Assembly: GCA_016714605.1 (NCBI GenBank)
Contig: JADKDL010000030.1
Coordinates: 1-38,624 of the forward strand
Reading direction: 5' to 3'
Source: Bacteroidales bacterium
Lineage (GTDB): Bacteria > Bacteroidota > Bacteroidia > Bacteroidales > UBA1715
DNA: 38,624 bases
Positions 1 through 8,533 of the stretch are shown here, piece after piece. Made by a program: the position numbers and the translations under genes. The notes beneath the pieces were generated by a model that did not search any database, had not been told where the DNA came from, and worked only from the letters and a program-made list of their open reading frames with translations. The stretch's first letter is position 1, and each line of letters begins with the position of its first letter.

Positions 1-26
1 TGCACTCTTAGGTGTCCAATCTAATT

Positions 27-1604
27 TTATTCTTTTATAAAATATTTAACATCATTTTCAATTTTCAAAAAAAAATCCCTTTCGCTAAGTTTGTGTTTTG
101 ATTTTGATATAGGAATCTGTGATATTTTGATTAAACATTTTTTTACCATTGGCATCATATACGGGAAATTTCCTTACCGGTCATGTTGTTTGAAATGTAA
201 CATTTAAATAATCGTTAGTCGGGTTCGGAAATATTTTCCACTGCGGTTCTTCACCTTCAAGCAAAGTAAATCCAACATTGGTGTTGGTGCTTGCAATTGT
301 CTTTGCAGAAGTAGATATTCATTATCCCATTTCGGGTATCGCCCCAAACAGTGCAAAAGTGTATCACCTGTATAAACACAGCTCATAAAATCATTTCCGC
401 TAAGAGTAAGAAGAGAATCAAAATCAACAAATTGGCTCGTCATTTTTTATTTGTAGAAAATGTTTGTCCGTTATCGGAGCTTGTGGCATAATAAAAATCA
501 TAGCCGGCATTCCAAAAATCCGTTTGCAACTGAATTGCGTCTGTCGCGCCATGTAACAACCAGATTGCCTTGTTCATTGTATGAACCCCACACCATATCC
601 TGTGCTTTTCCATTAGACAATGAATCGTCATTTATACGAATCGGACTACTCCATGTTTGACCACCATCGTTAGTATGAAATGCCATAATATCAGCATCGC
701 CATTTTTGTGCATCGGGAGTTAAAAAATCAATTTGTTGCTGTCTGCATATTGTGCAATTAGTTGGTATCCGTTTTTGAAATTGGTATCATTTGCCGCAGG
801 AATAGCTGCAAATACAGTGTGTGTATGAAAAGTTTTGCCCTTTGTCATTTGATTTTGCAAAGTAGTATGCTGGTAAGAATTTTGACTATTTACATAACTC
901 GGATAAACAGCGCAGAAATTTCCATTTATTGTAGTTGCCGGAGCCGCCATTAGGAGCAGCAATTAAATTTCCAACCAAATGCACCTCCATCTACATTGGC
1001 AATAGAAGTCCATGTAATCGCTATCAGAAGAAACTTTATAATAGTTTCTATTAGGTGGGTGCAATCCAGGGAGCGGGTTTGGTGGTAATGCAAAGTGTTC
1101 CTGAATTTACTGTGTTGGAATTGTCAACTACAAGCCAGGGTCGGTCAATAGGTCGTTTGTTTGCCATCATACATGTCAAAGGCTTTTGTCGGAGCGTTCC
1201 AGTTTAATCCGCCATCAAAAGAGCGGGAAACATAAATTCCTCCGCTATCGGGTGCTTGCTTTATAATCGATGTATGAAATATACAATAATCCGGTCTTGT
1301 CAAAAGCCATAGAAACATCAGCCGAACCATAACCGGTTCGAAATGAGGCAATGTGTTTGCGATGCTCCACGAATTACCACCATCAAAACTTGCCCTTGTT
1401 TTAATTGCAATTTTATATTGTCCATTTGAAAACTTGAAACCCATCCAGGCGGCCACTAAGTTTTGATTGTTTGTAGGATTGATAACCAGGTAAGGTTCAC
1501 CGTCAAATAGAATACCGTTGCTAATGTTTAGTATTGGTGGTTTGGGCATTGCCAATGTAAAAGGCAACAAGTAAAACATAAATTGAGAGTATCTTTTTCA
1601 TCAT
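27..1604 (-). CDS. T9SS-exported BNR/Asp-box repeat protein, frameshifted
   Basis: Reading from 1604 there is a clear signal peptide (MMKKILSIYVLLVAFYIGNA, then Q). After a frame change come sialidase-type Asp-box segments, S-x-D-G-G-x-x-W (SFDGGNSWS, SFDGGLNWN, TNDGGQTWS, SSDNGQTFS), which mark a beta-propeller. The C-terminus, near 230-30, carries FPNPTNDYLNV followed by VYDANGKKMFNQNI and GIFFLKIEN, which is a type A T9SS sorting domain. The product is therefore probably exported and anchored or released by the Bacteroidota type IX system. No sialidase catalytic residues are identified, so the substrate is unknown. The frame changes at least five times in about 1.58 kb, so as read this is either a pseudogene or poorly sequenced. 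Family call is firm, activity is not. Confidence 0.75.
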
Positions 1605-1699
1605 TTTTTGTGATGTTTTTTGTGCAAAAGTTTAACTTATTTCAACACATAAGTCTTTAACACCAAAGTTGGATTAAATGTTTGAAGCCTCAATAGCGC

Positions 1700-2170
1700 T
1701 ATGGCTAACAACAGCCTGTAAAATAAACAACTCTACAACAGCTGCAGGTTAACAACATGTGGTAAAAATAAAAATTACAACGACACCGTTGACATAGTTT
1801 GTCAAAAAAAATAAATATGCATCACAGAGCTGAGGGCTACCGCAACCAAATGGAAATATCAAGTTTAGATTGCAACATCGATACTGAAAATGTTGTACGC
1901 TTTATCGATGCTTTTGTTTGCAAACTCGATTTCGTGATGTTGAAAGTTGAAAGAGGAAATGTTGTCGTGGTATTTTAAAATACAAGAGGCATAAATCGTA
2001 TATCGTTACCGTTACGGAATTGTTTCGGCTGGCAAAATTTTCCAACGTTTGTGTTTGCGCAGTGATGGGCTTTCGAAGCCGCGTCCTGTCCCTGACACAA
2101 AAACGATGAATGAAGATAACACTTTGAACTTACACGTCACCCCACCATTGCGCAAACATTTTGTTGGGTG
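1700..2170. repeat. attC-like palindrome 1, split by a MITE
   Basis: The left core GGCTAAC lies at 1703-1709. An IS1182-derived element follows, and the palindrome resumes at about 2044 (AACGTTTGTGTTTGCGCAG). The distal arm CCATTGCGCAAAC is followed by GTTGGGT, which fits the attC R box GTTRRRY. Arms TTTGCGCA(G)TGATGGG and CCCACCATTGCGCAAA pair. It separates the BNR gene from the DUF4348 gene. The attC assignment is inference from structure and context. Confidence 0.5.
1706..2046 (+). mobile_element. IS1182-derived MITE, type A, copy 1
   Basis: This non-autonomous element starts with CAGCCTGTAAAATAAAC, a diverged form of the terminal repeat seen in the other copies. It contains an ORF at 1817-1978 (53 codons) matching the first 50 residues of the IS1182-family transposase at 34.5 kb (shared SSLDC, VRFIDAFV, KLD) and then ends. 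The tail AAATCGTATAT..GTTACGG is shared with the other copies. The right terminal repeat is lost here, and the tail joins the attC-like arm directly. Confidence 0.65.
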
Positions 2171-2300
2171 ATGGGCGGTTCAGTCGGTAGTTAATTGTTC
2201 CAGAGTCTTTGTCGACCGTTGAAGTCTTGTTAGTCAAACGACTTGTTGTCGCCAGGTAACTTTGAGGTCAGACGGAAACGTCCAGCGGAAATAAATTTGG

Positions 2301-2709
2301 TCAATTAGAAAGGTCTTTCTCAAAACACAAAAACCATTTATTGTCAATTTTAGCGAACACAAAATCAATATGAATTCCGTTGTCTACGCCACGTTGTTCA
2401 ATTTTTACTGTGTCACCATAAGTTACAATTTCTTGAGTGTATGCATCAATTTCTCTTGTTGCGTAGTTGTCATGGTATATGAAATCAGCATGTTGCCATT
2501 CAGCCCTTGTTAATAACTAACTCTTTTCCGTCCGATGGAATTTTCCATGGAAATTTTACACGCTCAATCTGAAAAATTGAATCACTTTTAAATTGGTCAA
2601 AAAATTCAGCGAAATTCTCCTTGGGTAAAACATCTGTTGTTGTTTTGTCAAGAGATTTATTTCCACAACCATTCAATATTATTATACAAATGATTAGAAT
2701 CGATTTCAT
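2301..2709 (-). CDS. DUF4348-type lipoprotein, one frameshift
   Basis: The start at 2709 gives a lipoprotein leader, MKSILIICIIILNGCGNKS, with the lipobox Cys at residue 15. An in-frame upstream ATG at 2760 would add an unlikely N-terminal extension. The body (NFAEFFDQFKSDSIFQIERV, then FPW) followed, after a frame change near 2515, by GDTVKIEQRGVDNG and KWFLCFEKDLSN fits the small DUF4348 family of Bacteroidota lipoproteins as I remember it. It should be acylated and face the periplasm or outer membrane. Function of the family is unknown to me. It sits alone between two attC-like palindromes, as a single-gene cassette would. Confidence 0.6.
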
Positions 2710-2802
2710 CTTTGTTGTCAATGGCAGAGCTATTTTAGAGTCACATAAAAAACTTGTCAATTATACAGTCACTTTTTCGTCAGCAACGCCTTGCACCTAG
2801 CG

Positions 2803-3160
2803 TCAGCCTGTGAAAAACCAATTCATCAATAACTGCACGTTAACAACATGAGGTAAAAATAAAAATTACAACGACACCGCTAACATACCTTAGCAAAAAA
2901 AATAAATATGCATCACATAACTGCGGGCTGCCGGCACCAAATGGAAATAACAAGTTTAGATTGCAACATCGATACAGAAATGTTGTATGCTTTATCGATG
3001 CTTTTGTTTGCAAAATCTATTTAGTAAAATTGAAATTTGAAAGAGGAATATTTGTCGTGGTGTTTTAATTACAAAAAATGCCATTAATCGTATATGGTCA
3101 TAGTTATGGGATTGCTTTGGTTGTCGAAATTTTCAAATCGGGTTTTTTCACAACCTGACG
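2803..3160 (+). mobile_element. IS1182-derived MITE, type A, copy 2
   Basis: Both terminal inverted repeats are present: TCAGCCTGTGAAAAACC at 2803 and GGTTTTTTCACAACCTGA ending at 3158. The internal ORF from 2908 (MHHITAGCRHQMEITSLDC...) is frameshifted by one missing A relative to copies 1, 3 and 6. The left flank is CTAGCG and the right flank CGTTTTGCAGC, so it lies at the usual point of an attC-like site. Confidence 0.75.
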
Positions 3161-3288
3161 TTTTGCAGCTACAAGAAGTTGGCGCTTTTGGAGCACAAAC
3201 TGACTTTTGAAAACCACATTTCAAATGTAAAATAAATTTTCATTAGAAGCAGAATGCAGCCAATATATTTTAGCCGCTGTTAGGCAGC
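3157..3288. repeat. attC-like palindrome 2, canonical R box
   Basis: The left arm starts ACGTTTTGCAGCTACAAG and the right arm ends TTTTAGCCGCTGTTAGGCAG. On the minus strand the right end reads GCCTAAC, an exact RYYYAAC box. GTTGGC pairs with GCCAAT, and GCAGCTA with TAGCCGCTG. The stop codon of the neighbouring antitoxin gene lies inside the box. Confidence 0.6.
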
Positions 3289-3580
3289 GTTGCGAGTGTG
3301 AAGTTTGATCGCGTTTAACTCTGCTCCTTTTTCTTTGCGTTCCTCTTCAATGTCATAGTCGTCTTGCAGTCCTAACCAAAATTTTGCTGTTGTCCCAAAA
3401 TACTGTGCAAGTCTAAGAGCTGTGTCTGCGGTTATTCTTCTGGTACCTTTCACAATGGTCGAAATACGTGTCTGCGGAATACCAATGTCTTTCGATAATT
3501 TGTAAGCGCTTAATTTCCAATGGAATTAAAAATTCTTCTTGAAGTATTTCTCCTGGATGTATGTTTTTCAACTTTTTCAT
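3280..3580 (-). CDS. higA: HigA-family antitoxin, one frameshift
   Basis: Starting at 3580 the frame reads MKKLKNIHPGEILQEEFLIP, the typical opening of HigA/VapI-type XRE antitoxins (HPGEIL..EFL). After a one-base frame change near 3505 it continues SKDIGIPQTRISTIVKGTRR and ADTALRLAQYFGTTAKFWLG, a helix-turn-helix with the family's LA.YFGT..FWL signature. The product binds and neutralises the HigB toxin encoded just upstream and represses the operon. The TAA stop lies within the GCCTAAC core of attC-like palindrome 2, an arrangement common in integron cassettes. Confidence 0.85.
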
Positions 3581-3592
3581 TTCATTATGTAT

Positions 3593-3874
3593 TTAGTGAT
3601 AATCAATTAATTCAACTTCGTCTGCATTTCCATTATTCCATTTAAATATTATTCTCCATTGGTCGTTAACACGAATTGAATAAAAGTTTTTCAAAGTGCC
3701 TTTTAATTTTTCAAGTCGGTTAGATGGTGGAATCATCAAGTCTGTCAAGTTTTGCGAGTTATTCAACATTCTCAGTTTTCTTCGAGCAATTTCCTGCACT
3801 TCTGTCGGCAAACCTTTTACTCTTTCACCTTCCCATATTTTTTGAGTGTTTTTATTTCCGAATGAAGTCAGCAT
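3593..3874 (-). CDS. higB: HigB/RelE-superfamily mRNA interferase toxin
   Basis: About 93 residues, read from the ATG at 3874 (MLTSFGNKNTQKIWEGERVK). The ORF opens at 3901, but the family begins at this phenylalanine-containing first strand. Family marks are LPTEVQEIARRKLRMLN, PPSNRLEKLKGTLKNFYSIR and VNDQWRIIFKW, ending VELIDYH. It is a ribosome-dependent mRNA-cleaving toxin by family. The toxin gene precedes the antitoxin by 12 bp, the order normal for higBA. Such pairs are frequent in chromosomal integron arrays, where they are thought to stabilise the array. The reading frame is intact. Confidence 0.88.
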   Translation of the reverse strand: MLTSFGNKNTQKIWEGERVKGLPTEVQEIARRKLRMLNNSQNLTDLMIPPSNRLEKLKGTLKNFYSIRVNDQWRIIFKWNNGNADEVELIDYH

Positions 3875-3975
3875 AATGTCGTTTTGCGTTACTAACGTCA
3901 AAGATAAGTATTATTCTTTTAATTGCAAAATTTAATTATAAAATTCTGTCTCGTTTTTCACCCCGAGTAATGCGG

Positions 3976-4136
3976 CCTACTTATGTGGCTTGCACCAGTT
4001 GCTGCTGCAATCAATAACCAAAACAAAACTACAACTTTTCTTAGAAAGTTAGAGTTGTAGACACCTGATTATTTTCCACGAAGAACAAAATAGCAAGCGC
4101 AAGCCCAGCAATTGGTGCAAACCAGTGTTAGCTGCT
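3976..4136. repeat. attC-like palindrome 3
   Basis: Arms GGCTTGCACCAGTTGCTG (from 3987) and CAGCAATTGGTGCAAACC (ending 4123) pair almost fully. The right core TGTTAGC follows at 4127. The left core (CCTACTTATG) is degenerate. It lies between higB and a small membrane-protein gene and holds no mobile element. Confidence 0.55.
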
Positions 4137-4157
4137 GGCTTTGTCAACAAAAATGAA

Positions 4158-4598
4158 TTAATAGATGAAATTTAAAATAGCGAGAAAGAAAAGAATTACA
4201 CCAATACCAAAGGATACTTCGCAAGCAATTAACGAGAGTCTTGAAAATCGTAATATTTTATGTAAACCTATCCTTTCTTTCTCAATCTTAAGTTTATCAT
4301 CTTTACTCTCGGCTCTTAGTAAACTAATATACCAACTCATTGCGTCTGTTGCGTAATATCTATGGCATAATGCAGCAGCAGAACAGACTACAAAACTAAT
4401 CAAAGCTGCAACAAAAAATATTGGTTGAGGAAATGCATTTACACAACTTTCATCCTTAATTTTCGTGAGGATAAGTGTTGCAAAACCTCCAATAGCTAAT
4501 AAAGAGAGACGAAGTAATTCACTCGAAAATTTGATATAATTCTCAGAAATCATAAAGTCTGCTTTATATCTAGATTCGTCTATTTCTGATTCTTTCAT
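4158..4598 (-). CDS. Small multi-pass membrane protein, unknown
   Basis: 146 residues, intact. The first 25 residues are charged and probably cytosolic. Hydrophobic segments follow at about residues 30-47 (LSLLAIGGFATLILT), 60-80 (PIFFVAALISFVVCSAAALC) and 122-145 (LSLIACEVSFGIGVILFFLAILNFIY). A charged loop (ESKDDKLKIEKERIG) lies between the second and third. I do not recognise the family. Its stop is about 25 bp from the right core of attC-like palindrome 3, so it looks like a single-gene cassette. Confidence 0.7.
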   Translation of the reverse strand: MKESEIDESRYKADFMISENYIKFSSELLRLSLLAIGGFATLILTKIKDESCVNAFPQPIFFVAALISFVVCSAAALCHRYYATDAMSWYISLLRAESKDDKLKIEKERIGLHKILRFSRLSLIACEVSFGIGVILFFLAILNFIY

Positions 4599-4646
4599 GA
4601 TATTTTGGTTTAATTAATTTGTTTGTCTTTTAAGCTTGCAGCTAAC

Positions 4647-4953
4647 GGCAGCCTGTGAAATAACCAACTTGCCCACAGCTGCACGTTAACAACATGAGGT
4701 AAAAATAAAAAACACAACGACACCATTGCCATACCTTGTCAAAAAAAATAAATATGCATCACATAGCTGAGGGCTGCCGGCATCAAATGGAAATATCAAG
4801 TTTAGATTGCAACATCGATACTGAAAATGTTGTGCGCTTTATTGATGCTTTTGTTTGCAAACTCGATTTAGTGAAATTGAAATTTGAAAGAGGAATTGTT
4901 TACGTGGTATTTTAAACTACAAGATGCATAAATCGTATATGGTCATTGTTAGG
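4647..4953 (+). mobile_element. IS1182-derived MITE, type A, copy 3
   Basis: It begins GCAGCCTGTGAAATAACC directly after GCTAACG. The ORF at 4754-4915 (53 codons: MHHIAEGCRHQMEISSLDC...VYVVF) is intact and nearly identical to copies 1 and 6. The tail AAATCGTATATGGTCATTGTTA is present, but the right terminal repeat is replaced by GGCCCACTTTAG. About 90 bp without recognisable content follow, up to the next palindrome. Confidence 0.65.
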
Positions 4954-5045
4954 CCCACTTTAGTAAATAAACTGTGAACCCGAGAGTAAAAATTTCGACA
5001 CTGCACTTTTAAACAGTACAGGAATACTAATTTCAGGCTCCATCA

Positions 5046-5128
5046 TCGCTAAGTCCAGGGCAGGGCAGTGCAACATGGACTTCATGCCTTTGTGCTTGCA
5101 CGGCACGAGAAGTCCTGTCTGTTAGCAG
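5046..5128. repeat. attC-like palindrome 4, short form
   Basis: Left core CGCTAAG at 5047 and right core TGTTAGCAG at 5120. Between them GCAGTGCAA pairs with TTGCACGGC, and GTCCAGG with AGTCCTG. At about 83 bp it is the shortest site in the window. Confidence 0.5.
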
Positions 5129-5315
5129 TAGTTATTAATTCTGGATTCTTTTCAATTGCTTCAACACCATTTTCTCCCAGTCGAAGTCTCGCAGCTACTT
5201 TTAATCTATTCTAAGCAATCAATCTTTCTTTAAATTCTTTTACTCCTTTTAATTCGATTTCCAATCGTTGTTTTGAACTTTTTAAAAGGTCAATAGAAAA
5301 AATATTATTTTCCAT
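5082..5315 (-). pseudogene. Small ORF with internal stop, unknown
   Basis: From the ATG at 5315 the frame reads MENNIFSIDLLKSSKQRLEI and continues ELKGVKEFKERLIA, then an in-frame TAG, then NRLKVAARLRLGENGVEAIE. It stops inside attC-like palindrome 4. The continuous charged helical character on both sides suggests one protein of about 75 residues with a CAG-to-TAG change or an error. I do not recognise it. It follows the 164-residue gene by about 54 bp and may share its cassette. Confidence 0.4.
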
Positions 5316-5368
5316 TTTAAATTTTTGGTTTGGTTCCAAATTATTTTTTTGACTTCCTTGATTGATGT

Positions 5369-5863
5369 TTACCATTCAAATATTCGAATGTTAGATTCAT
5401 TATTACCAGTCCCAACTATAATATATCTATTTCCTTTTTGTTGAGAATGTTTACTTGCTTTTATGATTGCAGCCATTATATCTTCAAATTCTTTTTCTGA
5501 GTTAAACTGAAATATCATTAATCGAATTTCTGAATCAATTACTGTGAGTTTTTGAAAGTCAAACAAAATATCATCAACACTTCTATTCCATTCAATTTCA
5601 CATGCCAACTTAAGTCCTTTAAATTCTTCTTTCCAATCGTCTCCTTCAATTGACCAACATAAATCTACCAACCATTCTCCATCTTTATTATCTGGATTAG
5701 GATAAACTTTAAATTTATTGTCAATGCCGATTTTCTTAAGTCCAACCTTAAAAGCATCCGTCCACTCTTTTCTTCCAATGAATTTGCCTTCGTGAATTTC
5801 TTGTAAACACTTTTTTATTTCTATTATTAGTTGGGGATTACTTAGTTCAGACGTATTATTCAT
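5369..5863 (-). CDS. Hypothetical cassette protein, 164 aa
   Basis: Intact frame, soluble, with no signal peptide or membrane segment. It has GRKEWTDAFKVGLKKIG near the start, then WLVDLCWSIE and LKLACEIEWNRSVDDILFDF. The stretch ACEIEWNRSVDDILFDFQKL, with alternating hydrophobic strands and acidic residues, has the look of a small alpha/beta nuclease-like fold. Similar strings occur in hypothetical proteins of mobile loci. No catalytic set is certain and I do not name a function. It is flanked by attC-like sites 4 and 5. Confidence 0.6.
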   Translation of the reverse strand: MNNTSELSNPQLIIEIKKCLQEIHEGKFIGRKEWTDAFKVGLKKIGIDNKFKVYPNPDNKDGEWLVDLCWSIEGDDWKEEFKGLKLACEIEWNRSVDDILFDFQKLTVIDSEIRLMIFQFNSEKEFEDIMAAIIKASKHSQQKGNRYIIVGTGNNESNIRIFEW

Positions 5864-5902
5864 GTTTTAGTTTATTAATTGAGTTCTGCACTAATAATTC
5901 AG

Positions 5903-6036
5903 ACTAACTGTTTGCCGCTTTGCGAAGGCGGGGATTTTCAGCGTTAAACTTCATTAGATGCACAAAACTTGAATTAAGCACTTCACTGTCATAGAAGCAC
6001 GCCCCCCCGCTTTTGCAAAACGGCTGTTACCTGCAG
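5903..6036. repeat. attC-like palindrome 5
   Basis: Left core ACTAACTG at 5903. Arms GCCGCTTTGCGAAGGCGGGG (from 5914) and CCCCGCTTTTGCAAAACGGC (ending 6024) pair over about 20 bp. Right core TGTTACC follows. It is uninterrupted and a good template for the ancestral form of the interrupted sites. Confidence 0.6.
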
Positions 6037-6042
6037 TTAATT

Positions 6043-6960
6043 TTACCATTCTCTCCATTCTTCTGTAAGGTCAATATTTTGCTCGATTTCAAGTCCTGTC
6101 TTTCTTATGACACCATTAATAAAATCACATAATTCTTCTCTTTCCAATGTTTCAATAAAACCGGCATGCTTATCATTTATTTTATTTATAGCTATTACTA
6201 TTTTCTTAATAGAGTTATAAATATTTGTAGCTTTTTTTTGATTTGTCAGCTCTGTTAATGTTTTTATATAATCTTTCAATAAGCTTTCAATTACATTAAT
6301 TCCTTTGTCTGTAAATAAATTGTCGCCTTCATTTTGTCTTCGTTTCCATTCCGTTGTCGGCAAATTATTTAAATACTCTAAGATTAAAGGATTGTTTTCA
6401 GGTTTAATATTCTTGTTTTGTTGGTTGAGATATTTTTTAAGTTTAATTTTTTCTTTTTCATCTAAAGTCAACTTCATAATACGCACCCAAATAAGTTTAT
6501 ATTCAGGGCTTAATGCTGTCAACATTCTGAAATCATTAAACTGTGTCCACCAACAATATCCGTATGAATTGGGACTTTTTTCATAAGGTTTTTTTCCAAG
6601 CTTTTCCAATACTGTTTCTTTGTTGTCACCGAGTAAAAGTCCAAAAGGTAAATCAACAACAGATGGCTTTTTGTTTTTTAAAAAGTCATTGTCTATTGTG
6701 ATTTCGTCTAAAAAAAGTTCATTGTCTGATGATTCATATCTTAAAGGTGGTTCACCATATTCAAGTTTGTGTCTATAATAACCATCAAAATTTAAATAAA
6801 TCCCATGTTTCTTATTGTCTGAACTTGTGTCGTATGAATTGCCCTGAAAATCTAATTGTCTTTTGGGCTTGGTCGGTAAATCAAACTTTTTCATAAAAAG
6901 AGTAAGGTCTTCTGATAAAATTGATTTTCCGAGTAAATCTGTTAATGTACTTGTTGTCAT
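6043..6960 (-). CDS. Hypothetical cassette protein, about 305 aa
   Basis: The open frame extends to 7026, but its first 22 codons are the terminal repeat of MITE copy 4 read through. The first sensible start is the ATG at 6960 (MTTSTLTDLLGKSILSEDLT). The protein is soluble, rich in Lys and Asn, with FGLLLGDNKETVLEKLGKKP and NSYGYCWWTQFNDFRM in the middle and a WREW C-terminus. The first half has the flavour of polymorphic-toxin immunity proteins, but I cannot assign a family. Its stop lies 7 bp from attC-like site 5, typical of a cassette gene. Frame intact. Confidence 0.6.
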   Translation of the reverse strand: MTTSTLTDLLGKSILSEDLTLFMKKFDLPTKPKRQLDFQGNSYDTSSDNKKHGIYLNFDGYYRHKLEYGEPPLRYESSDNELFLDEITIDNDFLKNKKPSVVDLPFGLLLGDNKETVLEKLGKKPYEKSPNSYGYCWWTQFNDFRMLTALSPEYKLIWVRIMKLTLDEKEKIKLKKYLNQQNKNIKPENNPLILEYLNNLPTTEWKRRQNEGDNLFTDKGINVIESLLKDYIKTLTELTNQKKATNIYNSIKKIVIAINKINDKHAGFIETLEREELCDFINGVIRKTGLEIEQNIDLTEEWREW

Positions 6961-6986
6961 CGTACTGTCGTATTTAATTGCAGGTA

Positions 6987-7264
6987 ACGTCAGCCTGTGA
7001 AAAAACCATTTCCTCAACAGCCACACGTTAATAACATGTGGTAAAAATAAAAAACATAATCACAGGTGTTTAATATTTTTGAAAAAAATATTTTTTGCAT
7101 GCAGCACATAACACAAGCCAATAGAAATCAGGTAGATTTTAGTTCGCTCGACTGTTGAATATCTGCAGGCATCAATCATCAAATTAGACTTAACTAACGT
7201 ATACACTCATTGTTAAATGCAGGTTTTGGAGCGTAAATTTTTAAATATTTTTTTTCACATCCTG
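6987..7264 (+). mobile_element. IS1182-derived MITE, type B, copy 4
   Basis: Left terminal repeat TCAGCCTGTGAAAAAACC follows GGTAACG, and right repeat TTTTTTCACATCCTGA ends at 7264. The interior matches the first 25 codons of the 34.5-kb transposase (CAGCACATAACACAAGCC...), then breaks off and joins the tail CGTATACACTCATTGTTA. It is shorter than the type A copies and comes from a different IS lineage, closer to the full-length element. Confidence 0.7.
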
Positions 7265-7398
7265 ACGTTTTGCAACTTGGCGATGTTTTTTTGAGGGGAT
7301 TTTTGGCACAAAAGTTCAATAGAATTACTGTCGTTAAACCTTGTACAAATGTTTCATAGAAGTACTTCAGCCGCCATATTGCCAAACCGCATGTTGCA
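7264..7398. repeat. attC-like palindrome 6 (right part)
   Basis: This resumes after MITE copy 4 with CGTTTTGCAACTTGGCGATG and closes with CCGCCATATTGCCAAACC and ATGTTGCAG. Its left core GGTAACG is at 6984-6990, beyond the MITE. Confidence 0.5.
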
Positions 7399-7415
7399 GG
7401 CTGGGCATTTCACTC

Positions 7416-8030
7416 CTACCACCATTCTAAATCTATATCGTAAACGTCATCTACTGGGTAATTATAGTCTTGAATTAGCTTTTCTTTTGTAATTGTCCTG
7501 CCAAAGGGGTCAATAACTAATGATAAAAAGTCGTCTATTTCCTTAGTGTCTAACTTGCTTGAAATTTTGTCTGTCAGAATAACGGAATAAAAATATGGAT
7601 AACTAATTTCCATTATTCCGCTGTTATGAGTTGATGCTTTGTTTACAATTTTTTTAAACTTGATAATGTCTATATAGTTGTGTTGGAGTTCGTCAAGTCT
7701 CCATTCATTTAGCTTTTTAAGCCGATTGTTTGATGATGCTATTACTTTGTCCATTAGCTTAAAGAGGTTGTCATACTTATTGCTATCTCTAAGCATAATA
7801 AATTGTCCTTTGAATAAACTGTCAAGCCGTGAAGCAATGTCGTTTGTGTTAAATGTTTCAGTGATAAAAACATTTAATAACACATTGAGTTGTTGTAAAC
7901 GCACAAGTCTTGGTGGGTTGTCTTTTTGCTTATGAAGAGTCCATTCTGATTTGTCAGGCGTCATACTTTCAAACTCAAGAGCTTTGTTAATAAGGGTAAG
8001 TCCTGTTATTTGTGTTGGGTCTGTTTTCAA
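7416..8030 (-). CDS. Hypothetical cassette protein, about 204 aa
   Basis: The open frame runs to 8393, but everything above about 8080 is MITE and repeat sequence. No ATG lies between the palindrome core and residue M at 7964. A TTG at 8030 is the best start that keeps the conserved-looking N-terminus (LKTDPTQITGLTLINKALEF). The 5' end may instead be truncated at the MITE junction. The protein is soluble, mostly helical, with KLMDKVIASSNNRLKKLNEW and FLSLVIDPFGRTITKEKLIQ, and ends in acidic DIDLEWW. No family recognised. Confidence 0.5.
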   Translation of the reverse strand: MKTDPTQITGLTLINKALEFESMTPDKSEWTLHKQKDNPPRLVRLQQLNVLLNVFITETFNTNDIASRLDSLFKGQFIMLRDSNKYDNLFKLMDKVIASSNNRLKKLNEWRLDELQHNYIDIIKFKKIVNKASTHNSGIMEISYPYFYSVILTDKISSKLDTKEIDDFLSLVIDPFGRTITKEKLIQDYNYPVDDVYDIDLEWW

Positions 8031-8082
8031 AATGTCTTGTCTGCTGAAGATTTGTAGAATGTCTGTTTGCCTTGCCTGCAAC

Positions 8083-8300
8083 GGCAGACTGTGAAAAAAC
8101 CATTTCCTCAACAGCCGCACGTTAATAACATGTGGCAAAAATAAAAAACATAAGCACTGTTGTATAATATTTTTGAAAAAATATTTTTTGCATAGTGCAC
8201 ATATCACAAGCCAATAGACATCATGTAGATTTTTTTTCGCTCGTTTTCTAGAGTAGAGTAGGGGTCTAAAAGATTGTATTAAAATCTCAGTGAATCGTAT
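8083..8300 (+). mobile_element. IS1182-derived MITE, type B, copy 5, truncated
   Basis: GCAGACTGTGAAAAAACC follows CTGCAACG. The internal CACATATCACAAGCCAATAG and the tail AATCGTATACACCCATAGTTA match copy 4. The right terminal repeat is missing, and the tail runs into the R2 hairpin repeat. Confidence 0.6.
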
Positions 8301-8520
8301 ACACCCATAGTTAGACAGCCACAAAAACAAAAATTGTTTTACTATTACACCTAAGCAATTTAGCAAACCCGCCCCCACAAAAGCCCCACTCAATTATGAC
8401 GACACCCCATGCCGGTGCCGCTGAACACCCCGTTAGAGAATACGGGGCAGGCCTGATAGACAAAAGTCCCACGTTTGCTGCGATGCAGGGGGCTTTCGTC
8501 TATACGGCTGAATGTTATGG
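8290..8520. repeat. R2 hairpin repeat, copy 1
   Basis: About 200 bp align with 11262-11462, sharing TTTACTATTACACCTAAGCA, CAATTATGACGACACCCCAT and a terminal hairpin. The hairpin arms ATAGACAAAAGTCCC and GGGGGCTTTCGTCTAT are followed by ACGGCTGAATGTTATGG. This copy has about 25 extra bases (CCGTTAGAGAATACGGGGC region) before the hairpin. No gene is visible in it. Confidence 0.65.
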
Positions 8521-8533
8521 GCTGGTGTTTCCT

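Noticed and set aside
7027..7385. Minus-strand ORFs in the MITE and palindrome 6 region, such as 7194-7385
   Set aside because: Sequence is fully explained by the MITE tail, its terminal repeat and the attC-like arms.
8031..8393. N-terminal extension of the 7416 ORF up to 8393
   Set aside because: It translates the R2 repeat, MITE copy 5 and its terminal repeat. The openness is accidental.
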